From positions 59,649 to 123,648 of the forward strand of contig NZ_RDBE01000010.1 of assembly GCF_003674065.1 (NCBI RefSeq): a DNA stretch of 64,000 bases. The letters are read 5' to 3'. The stretch comes from Nocardioides mangrovicus (GTDB lineage Bacteria > Actinomycetota > Actinomycetes > Propionibacteriales > Nocardioidaceae). Of the stretch, positions 56,360 to 64,000 are shown piece after piece. A program made the position numbers and the translations under genes. Under the pieces are notes generated by a model that saw nothing but the letters and a program-made list of their open reading frames with translations, made no database searches and was not told the DNA's origin. Numbering within the stretch: position 1 is the stretch's first letter; each line of letters opens with the position of its first letter.

Positions 56360-58003
56360 TCAGGAGAGCCGGGCGCGCACCACGCGGTCCAAGACGTCCA
56401 GCGGCAGCGGGCCCTGGTCGAGCACGGCGGTGTGGAAGGCCTTGATCTCGAAGTCGTCGCCCCGACGCTGCTCGGCCTCACGACGCATCCGCTGGATCTC
56501 CAGCCGGCCGACCATGTAGGAGCAGGCCTGACCGGGGCTCACGACGTACCGGTCGACCTCGGGGCGCACGATGCCCTCGGTCATCGGGGAGTTGGCCACC
56601 ATGTAGTCCACCGCCTGCTGCCGGCTCCAGCCCAGGGCGTGCAGACCGGTGTCCACGACGAGCCGGCACGCGCGCAGCGAGTCGGCCGAGAGCATCCCGA
56701 GCCGGTCGACCTGGCTGCCGTAGAGACCCATCTCGTCGCTGAGCCGCTCGGAGTACAGGCCCCAGCCCTCGGTGTAGGCGGCGGTGTGCAGGTGCTTGCG
56801 GAACTCCGGGACGCTGTCGGGCAGCTCGCCGGCCACCGAGAGCTGCAGGTGGTGGCCGGGGATGCCCTCGTGGAACGCCATCGACTCCAGCTCGAAGGTG
56901 CCCCAGTCCTGCGGCTCGTCGACGTTGACGAAGAAGGTGCCACCGCGGCTGCCGTCGGTCGCGGGCGGGAAGTAGAAGGCCTTGGCCCCGGTGAGCGTCC
57001 CCTCGACCGCGCACGGCGCCTTCGGCAGCGTCTCGAACCAGTCGCCCATCTCCGCTCCGGCCCGCTCCAGGGCCTGCTTCGAGGCCTCGACCAGCTGGTC
57101 GCCGGTCTCGAAGTGGAGCTCGGGGTCGGTACGCATGCGCTCGAAGATCTCGGCCAGGTCGTCGGTGCCGAGCGCCTCGGCGCCCAGCTCGCGGTACTCC
57201 TGCGCGAGTGCCTCGACCTGCGCGAGGCCGATGTCGTGGATCTCCTGGGCGGTCTTGTCGGTGGTGGTGAAGTAGCGCAGCGCGGCGGCGTAGGTCTCGG
57301 CGCCGTCGTCGAGCCACGACAGCCCGCACTGCTCGTCGGGCCGTGCCTGCGCCAGCACGACGTCGCGCAGCACGTCGCGGTAGCGCTCCATGCCGGGTCG
57401 CACCGAGGACGAGACGACGTCGACCAAGCGCGAGCGGAGGTCCTCGGAGCCCTCGGGCAGCGCCAGGGCGGCCACCATCGGGTCGTCGGCCACCGCGACG
57501 TCGAGCGCCTCGTCGAGCTGCCGGACGGTCTCGCGGACGGCGAACTGCGCCGGCCGGCGCCCGTGCTCGACGCCCTCGCGCACGCGGTCGGCCAGTGCGT
57601 CGTAGGCGGCGCCGATGCCCTCGAAGGTGCCCACCATCGCCTCGGCGACGCGGGCGTCGGGCAGCGTCAGCATGCCCAGCACGAGCGGCATCGAGGTCTG
57701 CATGCCGAAGATGGGGTCGGCCGAGAGCTCGGCCAGCCGGGTCTCGAGCAGGTCGGCGGAGGTGCGGGCGTCGCTGACCAGCACGGCCGCGGTGACCTGC
57801 TGCTCCTCGTCGAGCCCGCTCAGCGCCTCGGCCCGGTCGGCGAAGTCGCGCAGCTGCGCGATCCGCCGGTCCTCCTCGGCGCGCGAGAGGTCCTCGAACC
57901 TGCCCTCGCCCTGCGGGTAGAGCCCCAGCAGGTGCGCCTCGGTGGGCTCGGCCTGCAGCGTCGCGTCCCAGTACTCCCGAGCAAGGTCGTCGATGTCGCT
58001 CAC
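56360..58003 (-). CDS. DUF885 family putative metallopeptidase
   Basis: 547 residues without a signal peptide. The DUF885 hallmark is MAFHEGIPGHHLQLS (HExxxHH-type metal site) near residue 375, followed by YTEGWGLYSERLSDEMGLY with a possible third ligand Glu, and PGQACSYMVGRLEIQRMR. The N-terminal half is helical. DUF885 proteins resemble M32-like carboxypeptidases and are thought to be peptidases; no substrate is known. It is transcribed in the same direction as the acyl-CoA synthetase gene upstream, 4 bases apart. Confidence 0.9.
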   Translation of the reverse strand: MSDIDDLAREYWDATLQAEPTEAHLLGLYPQGEGRFEDLSRAEEDRRIAQLRDFADRAEALSGLDEEQQVTAAVLVSDARTSADLLETRLAELSADPIFGMQTSMPLVLGMLTLPDARVAEAMVGTFEGIGAAYDALADRVREGVEHGRRPAQFAVRETVRQLDEALDVAVADDPMVAALALPEGSEDLRSRLVDVVSSSVRPGMERYRDVLRDVVLAQARPDEQCGLSWLDDGAETYAAALRYFTTTDKTAQEIHDIGLAQVEALAQEYRELGAEALGTDDLAEIFERMRTDPELHFETGDQLVEASKQALERAGAEMGDWFETLPKAPCAVEGTLTGAKAFYFPPATDGSRGGTFFVNVDEPQDWGTFELESMAFHEGIPGHHLQLSVAGELPDSVPEFRKHLHTAAYTEGWGLYSERLSDEMGLYGSQVDRLGMLSADSLRACRLVVDTGLHALGWSRQQAVDYMVANSPMTEGIVRPEVDRYVVSPGQACSYMVGRLEIQRMRREAEQRRGDDFEIKAFHTAVLDQGPLPLDVLDRVVRARLS

Positions 58004-58007
58004 GGGC

Positions 58008-59645
58008 TCAACCTACGTCGTGGCCCTGCCCGACCAGCCCGAGTTTCTCGGCCGACTCCTCGCGCATCTGCACCTTGCGGATCTTGCCGGTCACGGTCAT
58101 CGGGAACTCCTCGACGACCATCACGTACCGCGGCAGCTTGTAGTGGGCCAGCTTGCCCTCGCAGAAGGCGCGGACGGCCTGGGCGTCGAGCGGCTCACGC
58201 CCCTCCCGCATGACGATCCAGGCGCACAGCTCCTCGCCGTAGCGCTCGTCGGGGACGCCGACCACCTGCACGTCGGCAATGTCGGGGTGAGCGTAGAGGA
58301 ACTCCTCGATCTCGCGCGGGTAGATGTTCTCCCCGCCGCGGATCACCATGTCCTTGATCCGACCGACGATGTTGCAGTAGCCGTCCTCGCGCATCTCCGC
58401 GAGATCGCCGGTGTGCATCCACCCCTCCGCGTCGATGGCCTCCGCGGTCTTCTCCGGGTCGTCCCAGTAGCCGAGCATCACCGAGTAGCCGCGGGTGCAG
58501 AACTCCCCCGGCGTGCCGCGCTCCACCGTCTCGCCCGTCACCGGGTCGACGACCTTGATCTCGACGTGCGGGGCGACCATGCCGATGGTGGCGGTGCGGT
58601 GCTCGAGGTCGTCGTCGGCCCTGGTCTGGCAGGAGACCGGCGACGTCTCAGTCATCCCGTAGGCGATCGAGACGCCCTCCATGTGCATCTCGTTGACGCA
58701 GCGCTTCATCACCTCCACCGGGCAGATCGAGCCGGCCATGATCCCCGACCGCAGGGTGGAGAGATCGGTGCTCGCGAAGTCAGCGTGGTTCTGCATCGCG
58801 ATGAACATCGTCGGGACGCCGTAGAGCACGCTGGCCCGCTCCTGCTGCACGCAGCGCAGGGTCGTGCCCGGGTCGAAACCCTGCGCCGGGATGACCATCG
58901 TCGCGCCGTGGGTGGTGCAGCCGAGGTTCGCCATCACCATGCCGAAGCAGTGGTAGAAGGGCACCGGGATGACGAGCCGGTCGGCGTCGGTGAGGCCGAT
59001 GGTCTCGGTGACCACGTAGCCGTTGTTGAGGATGTTGCGGTGGCTCAGCGTCGCGCCCTTGGGGTAGCCGGTGGTGCCGCTCGTGTACTGGATGTTGATC
59101 GCGTCGCCGGGATCGAGCGTGGCCATCCGCTCCGCGACGGCGTCGGCGGGCAGGGCGTCGCCCTCGGCCAGCAGCGCGTCCCAGTCGTCGGTGCCGATGT
59201 AGACCACGCGCTCCAGGCCGGGGTTCTCCGCAGCGGTCTCGTCGACCATCGCTCGGTAGTCGCTGGTCTTGAAGTCCACCGCACTGATGAGCATCCGCAT
59301 GCCCGACTGGTTCACCGCGTAGGAGAACTCGTGCGTGCGGTAGGAGGGGTTGACGTTGACCAGCACCGCGCCGATCTTGGCCGTCGCGTACTGAGCGATG
59401 GTCCACTCGGCACAGTTCGGCGCCCAGACGCCGATGCGATCGCCCGTGGCGAGGCCGGCGGCGATCAGGCCGCGGGCCAGCCGGTTCACCTCGGCGTCGA
59501 GCTCGGCGTACGTCCATCGCCGGCCGCTCTGGAACTCGACCAGCGCCTCGTTCTCGCCGTGCTCGGCCACGGTGCGCTCGAAGTTCGCACCGATGGTCTC
59601 CTCGAGCAGCGGCGGGGTGGCCTCACCCTTCGCGTAGGACTCCAT
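58008..59645 (-). CDS. Fatty-acyl-CoA synthetase / AMP-binding ligase
   Basis: 545 residues. AMP-binding blocks: [20 protein letters not shown] (P-loop-like A3), [14 protein letters not shown] (A5), [41 protein letters not shown] (A7-A8) and the catalytic Lys in [15 protein letters not shown] (A10). It activates a fatty acid as acyl-AMP and transfers it to CoA. The type ([20 protein letters not shown]) is the medium/long-chain FadD-like group. It is 4 bases upstream of the DUF885 gene; a large hairpin separates it from the divergent helicase locus. Confidence 0.92.
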   Translation of the reverse strand: MESYAKGEATPPLLEETIGANFERTVAEHGENEALVEFQSGRRWTYAELDAEVNRLARGLIAAGLATGDRIGVWAPNCAEWTIAQYATAKIGAVLVNVNPSYRTHEFSYAVNQSGMRMLISAVDFKTSDYRAMVDETAAENPGLERVVYIGTDDWDALLAEGDALPADAVAERMATLDPGDAINIQYTSGTTGYPKGATLSHRNILNNGYVVTETIGLTDADRLVIPVPFYHCFGMVMANLGCTTHGATMVIPAQGFDPGTTLRCVQQERASVLYGVPTMFIAMQNHADFASTDLSTLRSGIMAGSICPVEVMKRCVNEMHMEGVSIAYGMTETSPVSCQTRADDDLEHRTATIGMVAPHVEIKVVDPVTGETVERGTPGEFCTRGYSVMLGYWDDPEKTAEAIDAEGWMHTGDLAEMREDGYCNIVGRIKDMVIRGGENIYPREIEEFLYAHPDIADVQVVGVPDERYGEELCAWIVMREGREPLDAQAVRAFCEGKLAHYKLPRYVMVVEEFPMTVTGKIRKVQMREESAEKLGLVGQGHDVG

Positions 59646-59731
59646 GATCGGAACCTAGTGGCACTCGACCCACCGCGCACCAGGCGTGAGCGTCGATCGT
59701 GAACGTCGGCGGCCCGAGCGGCCCGTCGGGG

Positions 59732-59791
59732 TAGTCCAGAACGAGTAGCACCACGTCGTGCCCCACGATCGGTGCTACTTGATCTGGACTA
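59732..59791. promoter_or_regulatory. Large interrupted inverted repeat in a divergent promoter region
   Basis: The arms 59732-59752 and 59771-59791 are 21 bases each: TAGTCCAGA then AGTAGCACC on the left, GGTGCTACT then TCTGGACTA on the right, perfectly complementary except for a 3-base internal mismatch. The loop itself holds TCGTG/CACGA. It lies between divergent genes, so it is not a normal terminator. The right arm overlaps the likely -35 of the helicase-associated gene. Confidence 0.75.
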
Positions 59792-59805
59792 GGCCTCCGT
59801 AGAAT
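59779..59805 (+). promoter_or_regulatory. Candidate promoter for the helicase-associated gene, leaderless
   Basis: TTGATC (59779-59784) and TAGAAT (59800-59805) are 15 bases apart. TAGAAT ends 7 bases before the ATG at 59813, so the transcript would begin at or next to the start codon, a leaderless message as is common in actinobacteria; no Shine-Dalgarno sequence is visible. Confidence 0.5.
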
Positions 59806-59812
59806 TGGCCGG

Positions 59813-61981
59813 ATGTCCACGACCGGCGCCGCGAGGAGTCTCGCCGACCAGCTGCGGGGCTGGCCCGACGAGCGGCTCGCGGCGCTGATCGAGGCGCGGC
59901 CGGACCTCGGCGTGCCGGCGCCCCAGGACTCCGCCCAGCTCGCGGCCCGACTCTCGACGCGACCGGCGGTGGTGCGGGCGCTGGACTCCCTCTCGCTGCT
60001 GGAGCTGACGGTGCTCGAGGCGGCGCTGCACGCGCCCGGCTCGCTGCACGACGTCGTCCACGCGGCGCCCGCGAGCGTCGACGCCGCGCTCGCCCGGTTG
60101 CTCGACCTGGCGCTGCTGTGGGGCACACCCGAGGACCTGCGGCCGGTCAGCGTGCTGGCGGAGGTGCTCGCCTCGCCCCAGGGACCGCCCGTGGGCGAGG
60201 TGCCGCGACTGCTCGAGGGTCTCTCGGGGCCGGCCCGCGCACTGCTCGACCACCTCGACGAGCGCGACGCCGACGGTCGCTTCGAGTCGGTCACCGAGCC
60301 GGTGCGCGAGCTCCTCGACCGGCGCCTGCTGCAGCTGCGCGAGGACCGGCGCCACGTCAGCGTCCCGTGGTCGGTACGCGTGGCGCTGCGCGGTGGTCGG
60401 TCCACTCGCGAGCCCGTCGACGTCGTGCCGCGGGTCGCGACGAGCGAGCAGTCGCAGCGTATCGCCGACCGGGCCGCCGCCGGGGCCGCGTTCGAGCTGG
60501 TGCGCCGCACGGAGCTGCTGCTGGACCACTGGGGCAGCCATCCCGTGGGCGTGCTTCGGGCGGGCGGGCTCGGTGTCCGCGACCTCCGTGCGGCGGCGAC
60601 GCTGCTGGCCGTCGAGCCGGCCGAGGCCGGGCTGGTCGTCGAGACGGCAGCCGCGGCCGGGCTGCTCGCCCCCGGCAGCGCCGACGACGTCGACCCCGCC
60701 TGGCTGCCCACCGAGGCCTACGACGCGTGGCTGACCCAGCCGGTGGCCCAGCGCTGGATGACGCTGGCCCGGGCCTGGTTGGCGAACCCGCGGCTCACCG
60801 GGCTGATCGGGGCCCGCGACGAGGCCGACCGGCCCGTCAACGCGCTCACCCCCGAGCTGGAGCGGCCGTGGCTGCCGCCCGCCCGCCGCGAGGCGCTGAC
60901 CGAGCTGGTCGAGACCGAGGGGGTGCTGGCCGCCGGCACCGGGCTGCCGTCGCTGCTCGATCGACTGCGCTGGCGCGCGCCGCGACGACCGGCCGGTCGC
61001 GAGCGCGCGGTGACCTGGGCGGTGGAGGAGGCGGCGGTGATCGGGCTGACCGGTCTCGGCGGACCGGCGACGTACGCCGCCGCGCTGCTGACCGACGGCG
61101 ACGCGGCGGCCGGGCTCGAGCCGCTGCTGCCGGCGGCGGTCGACCACGTGCTGATCCAGGCCGACCTCACCGCCGTCGCGCCCGGCCCGCTGGAGCAGGA
61201 GCTCGCCCGCGCGATCGCGCTCGTGGCCGACGTCGAGTCGCGCGGCGGCGCCACGACGTACCGGTTCAGCGACGCCTCGGTGCGGCGCGCCTTCGACGCG
61301 GGCTGGTCATCGGTGGAGATCAAGGAGTTCCTCAGCAGCTCCTCGCGCACGCCGGTGCCGCAGGCCCTCGACTACCTCGTCGACGACGTCTCGCGCCGCT
61401 TCGGCACGCTGCGGGTGGGTGGCGCCGAGGCGTTCTTGCGCAGCGACGACGAGACCGCGCTCACCGCCCTGGTCACCGATCCGGGCGCGGCCGGCCTGCG
61501 ACTGCGGCGGATCGCGCCCACCGTGGTGGTCTCCGACGTACCGCTCCACGTGCTGCTGCCCCGGCTGCGCGAGCTCGGCCACGCGCCCGTGGTCGAGGCA
61601 GCCGACGGCACGGTGCGCATCGCCCGGCCCGACGTCTTCCGCTCGCGGACGAGCCGGCGGCGACCGGCGGGCGCCGAGCTGGCCCGTCGCGCCGCCCGCA
61701 CCAGCGCCGTCGTGGCCGCGCTGCGCTCGGGCGACCGGATCGCCGCGAGCCGTCCGGCCGGCCAGCGCGCCGCCCTGCCCGGCGACATCCTCAGCCTGCT
61801 GCGTACCGCCGCCGAGGGGGGCGACCGGGTCTGGATCGGCTACGTCGACCACGCCGGCTCGCGGATGGAGCGCGTGGTGCGGCCGCTGCGGGTCGACGGC
61901 GGCGCGCTGCTGGCCGACGACGAGGGCGAGCAGCGTTCCTTCGCGGTCCAGCGCATCAGCGAGGCGCGGCTGCTCGGCTGA
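59813..61981 (+). CDS. Helicase-associated (XPB/Ssl2 N-terminal-like) protein with WYL-like C-terminus
   Basis: 722 residues. The protein is built mainly of small winged-helix-like units (RALDSLSLLELTVLEAALHAPGSLHDVV and similar). Residues about 430-560 (VDHVLIQADLTAVAPGPLEQELARAI...TYRFSDASVRRAFDAGWSSVEIKEFL) are the helicase-associated XPB/Ssl2 N-terminal-type domain. The end (VWIGYVDHAGSRMERVVRPLRVDGG) looks like a WYL-domain strand set. Actinobacteria carry this protein next to XPB, as here (60-base gap). A role in DNA repair or transcription-coupled processes with XPB is inferred from that pairing. Confidence 0.85.
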   Translation: MSTTGAARSLADQLRGWPDERLAALIEARPDLGVPAPQDSAQLAARLSTRPAVVRALDSLSLLELTVLEAALHAPGSLHDVVHAAPASVDAALARLLDLALLWGTPEDLRPVSVLAEVLASPQGPPVGEVPRLLEGLSGPARALLDHLDERDADGRFESVTEPVRELLDRRLLQLREDRRHVSVPWSVRVALRGGRSTREPVDVVPRVATSEQSQRIADRAAAGAAFELVRRTELLLDHWGSHPVGVLRAGGLGVRDLRAAATLLAVEPAEAGLVVETAAAAGLLAPGSADDVDPAWLPTEAYDAWLTQPVAQRWMTLARAWLANPRLTGLIGARDEADRPVNALTPELERPWLPPARREALTELVETEGVLAAGTGLPSLLDRLRWRAPRRPAGRERAVTWAVEEAAVIGLTGLGGPATYAAALLTDGDAAAGLEPLLPAAVDHVLIQADLTAVAPGPLEQELARAIALVADVESRGGATTYRFSDASVRRAFDAGWSSVEIKEFLSSSSRTPVPQALDYLVDDVSRRFGTLRVGGAEAFLRSDDETALTALVTDPGAAGLRLRRIAPTVVVSDVPLHVLLPRLRELGHAPVVEAADGTVRIARPDVFRSRTSRRRPAGAELARRAARTSAVVAALRSGDRIAASRPAGQRAALPGDILSLLRTAAEGGDRVWIGYVDHAGSRMERVVRPLRVDGGALLADDEGEQRSFAVQRISEARLLG

Positions 61982-62041
61982 GTCGTGTGCTGCAGCGGTC
62001 GCCAGAGCGACCATCCAGGCACACGACCGTAGGCTGGACCG

Positions 62042-63718
62042 GTGAGTGAGGGTGCGCTGATCGTCCAGTCGGACAAGACGTTGCTGCTGGAGGTCGACCA
62101 CCCCGACGCCGCGGAGGCCCGCAAGGCGATCGCCCCGTTCGCGGAGCTGGAGCGCTCGCCCGAGCACATCCACACCTACCGCCTCACCCCGCTCGGGCTG
62201 TGGAACGCGCGCGCCGCCGGCCACGACGCCGAGCAGGTCGTCAGCGCCCTGCTCGACCACAGCCGGTACGCCGTGCCCCACGCGCTGCTCGTCGACGTCG
62301 CCGAGACGATGGCCCGCTACGGCCGGCTGCGGCTGGACAAGCACCCCACCCACGGGCTCGTGCTCTCCTCGGTGGACCGGCCCGTGTTCGAGGAGGTGCT
62401 GCGGAGCAAGAAGATCGCCGGGATGATCGGCGAGCGTGTCGACGCCGCCGTGCCCGATGCCGTGGGCGCCGTGGTGGTGCACCCCAGCCAGCGCGGCAAC
62501 CTCAAGCAGGCGCTGCTCAAGCTGGGCTGGCCGGCCGAGGACTGGGCCGGCTACGTCGACGGCGAGGCCCACCCGATCGCCCTGGACCAGGGCGACTGGG
62601 AGCTGCGCGCCTACCAGCAGCAGGCCGCCGACGCGTTCTGGGAGGGCGGCTCCGGCGTCGTCGTGCTGCCCTGTGGCGCCGGCAAGACCCTCGTCGGCGC
62701 GGCGGCCATGGCCCACGCCCAGGCCACCACGCTGATCTTGGTGACCAACACCGTCAGCGCGCGCCAGTGGAAGCACGAGCTGGTGCGGCGCACGTCGCTC
62801 ACCGAGGACGAGATCGGCGAGTACTCCGGTGCGCGCAAGGAGATCCGGCCGGTCACCATCGCGACCTACCAGGTGCTGACGATGCGGCGGAAGGGCGCCT
62901 ACCCCCACCTCGACCTGCTCGACGCCCGCGACTGGGGCCTCATCGTCTACGACGAGGTGCACCTGCTCCCCGCCCCGATCTTCCGGATGACCGCCGACCT
63001 GCAGGCCCGGCGCCGCATCGGGCTCACCGCCACCTTGGTGCGCGAGGACGGCCGGGAGGGCGACGTGTTCAGCCTCATCGGGCCCAAGCGCTTCGACGCG
63101 CCCTGGAAGGACATCGAGGCCCAGGGCTGGATCGCGCCCGCGGACTGCGTGGAGGTCCGGGTCACGCTGCCCGAGGGCGAGCGGCTCGCGTACGCGACGG
63201 CGGAGCCCGAAGAGCGCTACCGGCTGGCCAGCTGCACGTTCGCCAAGACCCGCGTGGCCGAGGAGCTGGTGGCCCGCCACCGCGGCGAGCAGACGCTGGT
63301 GATCGGCCAGTACCTCGACCAGCTCGACGAGCTCGGCGAGCACCTGGGCGCCCCGGTCATCAAGGGCGACACCACCGTCAAGGAGCGCGAACGCCTCTTC
63401 GAGGCCTTCCGCAGCGGCGAGATCGAGCTGCTCGTGGTCTCCAAGGTCGCCAACTTCTCCGTCGACCTGCCCGAGGCGGCCGTCGCCATCCAGGTCTCCG
63501 GTAGCTTCGGCTCGCGCCAGGAGGAGGCCCAGCGGCTGGGCCGGCTGCTGCGCCCCAAGGCCGACCGCCGCACGGCCCGCTTCTACGCCGTGGTCTCCCG
63601 CGACACCGTCGACGCGGACTTCGCCCAGAACCGGCAGCGCTTCTTGGCCGAGCAGGGCTACGCCTACCGGATCGTCGACGCCGACGACCTGGGTTCCCTG
63701 GACGCCGCGGCAGGGTAG
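62042..63718 (+). CDS. XPB-type DNA repair helicase
   Basis: 558 residues from a GTG. The N-terminal domain (about 1-190) is followed by a superfamily 2 helicase core: Q-type WELRAYQQQAADAF, Walker A CGAGKT with Lys215, DEVH box (IVYDEVHLLPA), the XPB-specific RED-like segment LVREDGREGDVF, and motif VI QRLGRLLRPK. Archaeal and bacterial XPB proteins of this length unwind DNA 3-prime to 5-prime and take part in repair with the nuclease Bax1 in archaea; no Bax1 gene is seen here. The stop codon lies in the left arm of a terminator hairpin. Confidence 0.95.
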   Translation: MSEGALIVQSDKTLLLEVDHPDAAEARKAIAPFAELERSPEHIHTYRLTPLGLWNARAAGHDAEQVVSALLDHSRYAVPHALLVDVAETMARYGRLRLDKHPTHGLVLSSVDRPVFEEVLRSKKIAGMIGERVDAAVPDAVGAVVVHPSQRGNLKQALLKLGWPAEDWAGYVDGEAHPIALDQGDWELRAYQQQAADAFWEGGSGVVVLPCGAGKTLVGAAAMAHAQATTLILVTNTVSARQWKHELVRRTSLTEDEIGEYSGARKEIRPVTIATYQVLTMRRKGAYPHLDLLDARDWGLIVYDEVHLLPAPIFRMTADLQARRRIGLTATLVREDGREGDVFSLIGPKRFDAPWKDIEAQGWIAPADCVEVRVTLPEGERLAYATAEPEERYRLASCTFAKTRVAEELVARHRGEQTLVIGQYLDQLDELGEHLGAPVIKGDTTVKERERLFEAFRSGEIELLVVSKVANFSVDLPEAAVAIQVSGSFGSRQEEAQRLGRLLRPKADRRTARFYAVVSRDTVDADFAQNRQRFLAEQGYAYRIVDADDLGSLDAAAG

Positions 63719-63735
63719 TCCGTGACGGACTGCCC
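63713..63735 (+). terminator. Hairpin terminator overlapping the XPB stop codon
   Basis: GGGTAGTCCG (63713-63722) pairs with CGGACTGCCC (63726-63735) through one G-T pair, leaving a 3-base loop. The TAG stop (63716-63718) is inside the left arm. The first 14 bases after the initial G (GGTAGTCCGTGACG) are identical to the start of the 40208-40270 hairpin, so the two share an origin or a convention. Confidence 0.7.
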
Positions 63736-63747
63736 CTCAGCGCACAC

Positions 63748-63774
63748 CCATCCACCCACCCGGGCGGTCCGAAA
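63748..63774 (+). promoter_or_regulatory. SigK-like promoter of the ECF sigma gene
   Basis: CCATCC (63748-63753), 15 bases, then CCGAAA (63769-63774). The SigK promoter consensus known from mycobacteria is CCATCC, 16-17 bases, CCGAAT; hence a match in all but one base with slightly short spacing. It lies 67 bases upstream of the ATG of the sigma factor gene, suggesting autoregulation. Confidence 0.5.
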
Positions 63775-63840
63775 CACTCTTCACGGGGGGTCGCCCGACC
63801 CGCCCCGATCAGTTGACGTCCAGCACACGACAGGAGCGCG

Positions 63841-64000
63841 ATGAGCGGCATCCGAGCGGTCCCCGACGGTGGTGACCACGCCGATCGCGCCGCCCGGGCG
63901 CGCCAGGACCAGTCGGCCCAGCTGGCCGCGCTGATCCAGCGCTCCGGACGCGGCGACGAGCGGGCGTTCGCCGCCCTCTACGACGCCGTGGTGCGGCGGC
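63841..64000 (+). CDS. ECF RNA polymerase sigma factor, N-terminal part (SigK-like)
   Basis: The first 53 codons are inside the window; the gene runs off the right edge. After a hydrophilic head, LAALIQRSGRGDERAFAALYDAVVRR is the start of the sigma-70 region 2 helix of ECF factors, closest in look to the SigK group (RxxxGDEAAFxxLYD). AGGAG lies 6 bases upstream of the ATG. The SigK-like promoter upstream supports the group call, and an anti-sigma factor gene would be expected downstream, outside the window. Confidence 0.8.
   Translation, partial: MSGIRAVPDGGDHADRAARARQDQSAQLAALIQRSGRGDERAFAALYDAVVRR

Overview
The window is a very GC-rich, gene-dense chromosomal segment of an actinobacterium. 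Short intergenic gaps, many GTG starts, many 4-base ATGA/GTGA gene overlaps and the gene content all fit this: IdeR/DtxR with an EfeUOB iron system, DUF3027 and DUF2530 proteins, pdxH beside a second citrate synthase, and an XPB helicase beside its helicase-associated partner. A Nocardioidaceae member (Nocardioides-like) is my best guess, by recognition only. I saw no tRNA, rRNA, insertion sequence, prophage or CRISPR array.

Layout. 1-3.3 kb: EfeU-EfeO-EfeB iron uptake operon (minus strand) behind a 17/19 IdeR-type iron box; the matching IdeR-like regulator lies at 7.1-7.7 kb. 3.4-10.1 kb: secreted degenerate-M23/EEP-phosphatase fusion, saccharopine-dehydrogenase-like reductase, DUF2277, sirtuin, dtxR, a hotdog-like protein and a GH13 alpha-glucosidase. 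10.1-17.7 kb: MarR plus 14-TM MFS exporter, M14 carboxypeptidase behind an oddly structured leader, and a TetR-controlled heterodimeric ABC exporter. 17.8-22.8 kb: DUF1800/DUF1501 pair, pdxH, citrate synthase.

22.7-29.5 kb: a lasso-peptide-like RiPP cluster, directly coupled to the citrate synthase gene by an ATGA overlap: PqqD-type recognition protein (B1), ABC exporter (D), nucleotidyltransferase (N), B2 protease, a short asparagine-synthetase-like protein lacking a glutaminase domain (C), an HPr-kinase-like protein (K), and a 44-residue precursor (A). A strong hairpin separates A from a convergent atypical LuxR regulator. The precursor leader fits the lasso register exactly, yet the predicted core has no Asp/Glu at positions 7-9. 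This is the best candidate in the window for an undescribed system.

29.7-43.4 kb: two paralogous lipoproteins 10 kb apart, DedA, M1 aminopeptidase, GNAT-methyltransferase fusion, serC-GMC oxidoreductase-gndA-acyl-CoA dehydrogenase run, DUF427, and a four-gene run of mini-membrane protein, methyltransferase, propeller-like protein and topoisomerase IB. 43.4-50.3 kb: unknown protein, MarR-MFS pair, and a nucleobase salvage locus (NCS2 permease divergent from NCS1 permease plus cytosine deaminase). 50.3-59.6 kb: MFS, tandem palindromic repeats, cold-shock protein, an operon of DszC-like monooxygenase, AmiS/UreI channel and HAD-LarE fusion, DUF885 peptidase-like protein, acyl-CoA synthetase. 59.7-64 kb: helicase-associated protein and XPB helicase behind a large hairpin, then the start of an ECF sigma factor with a SigK-like promoter.
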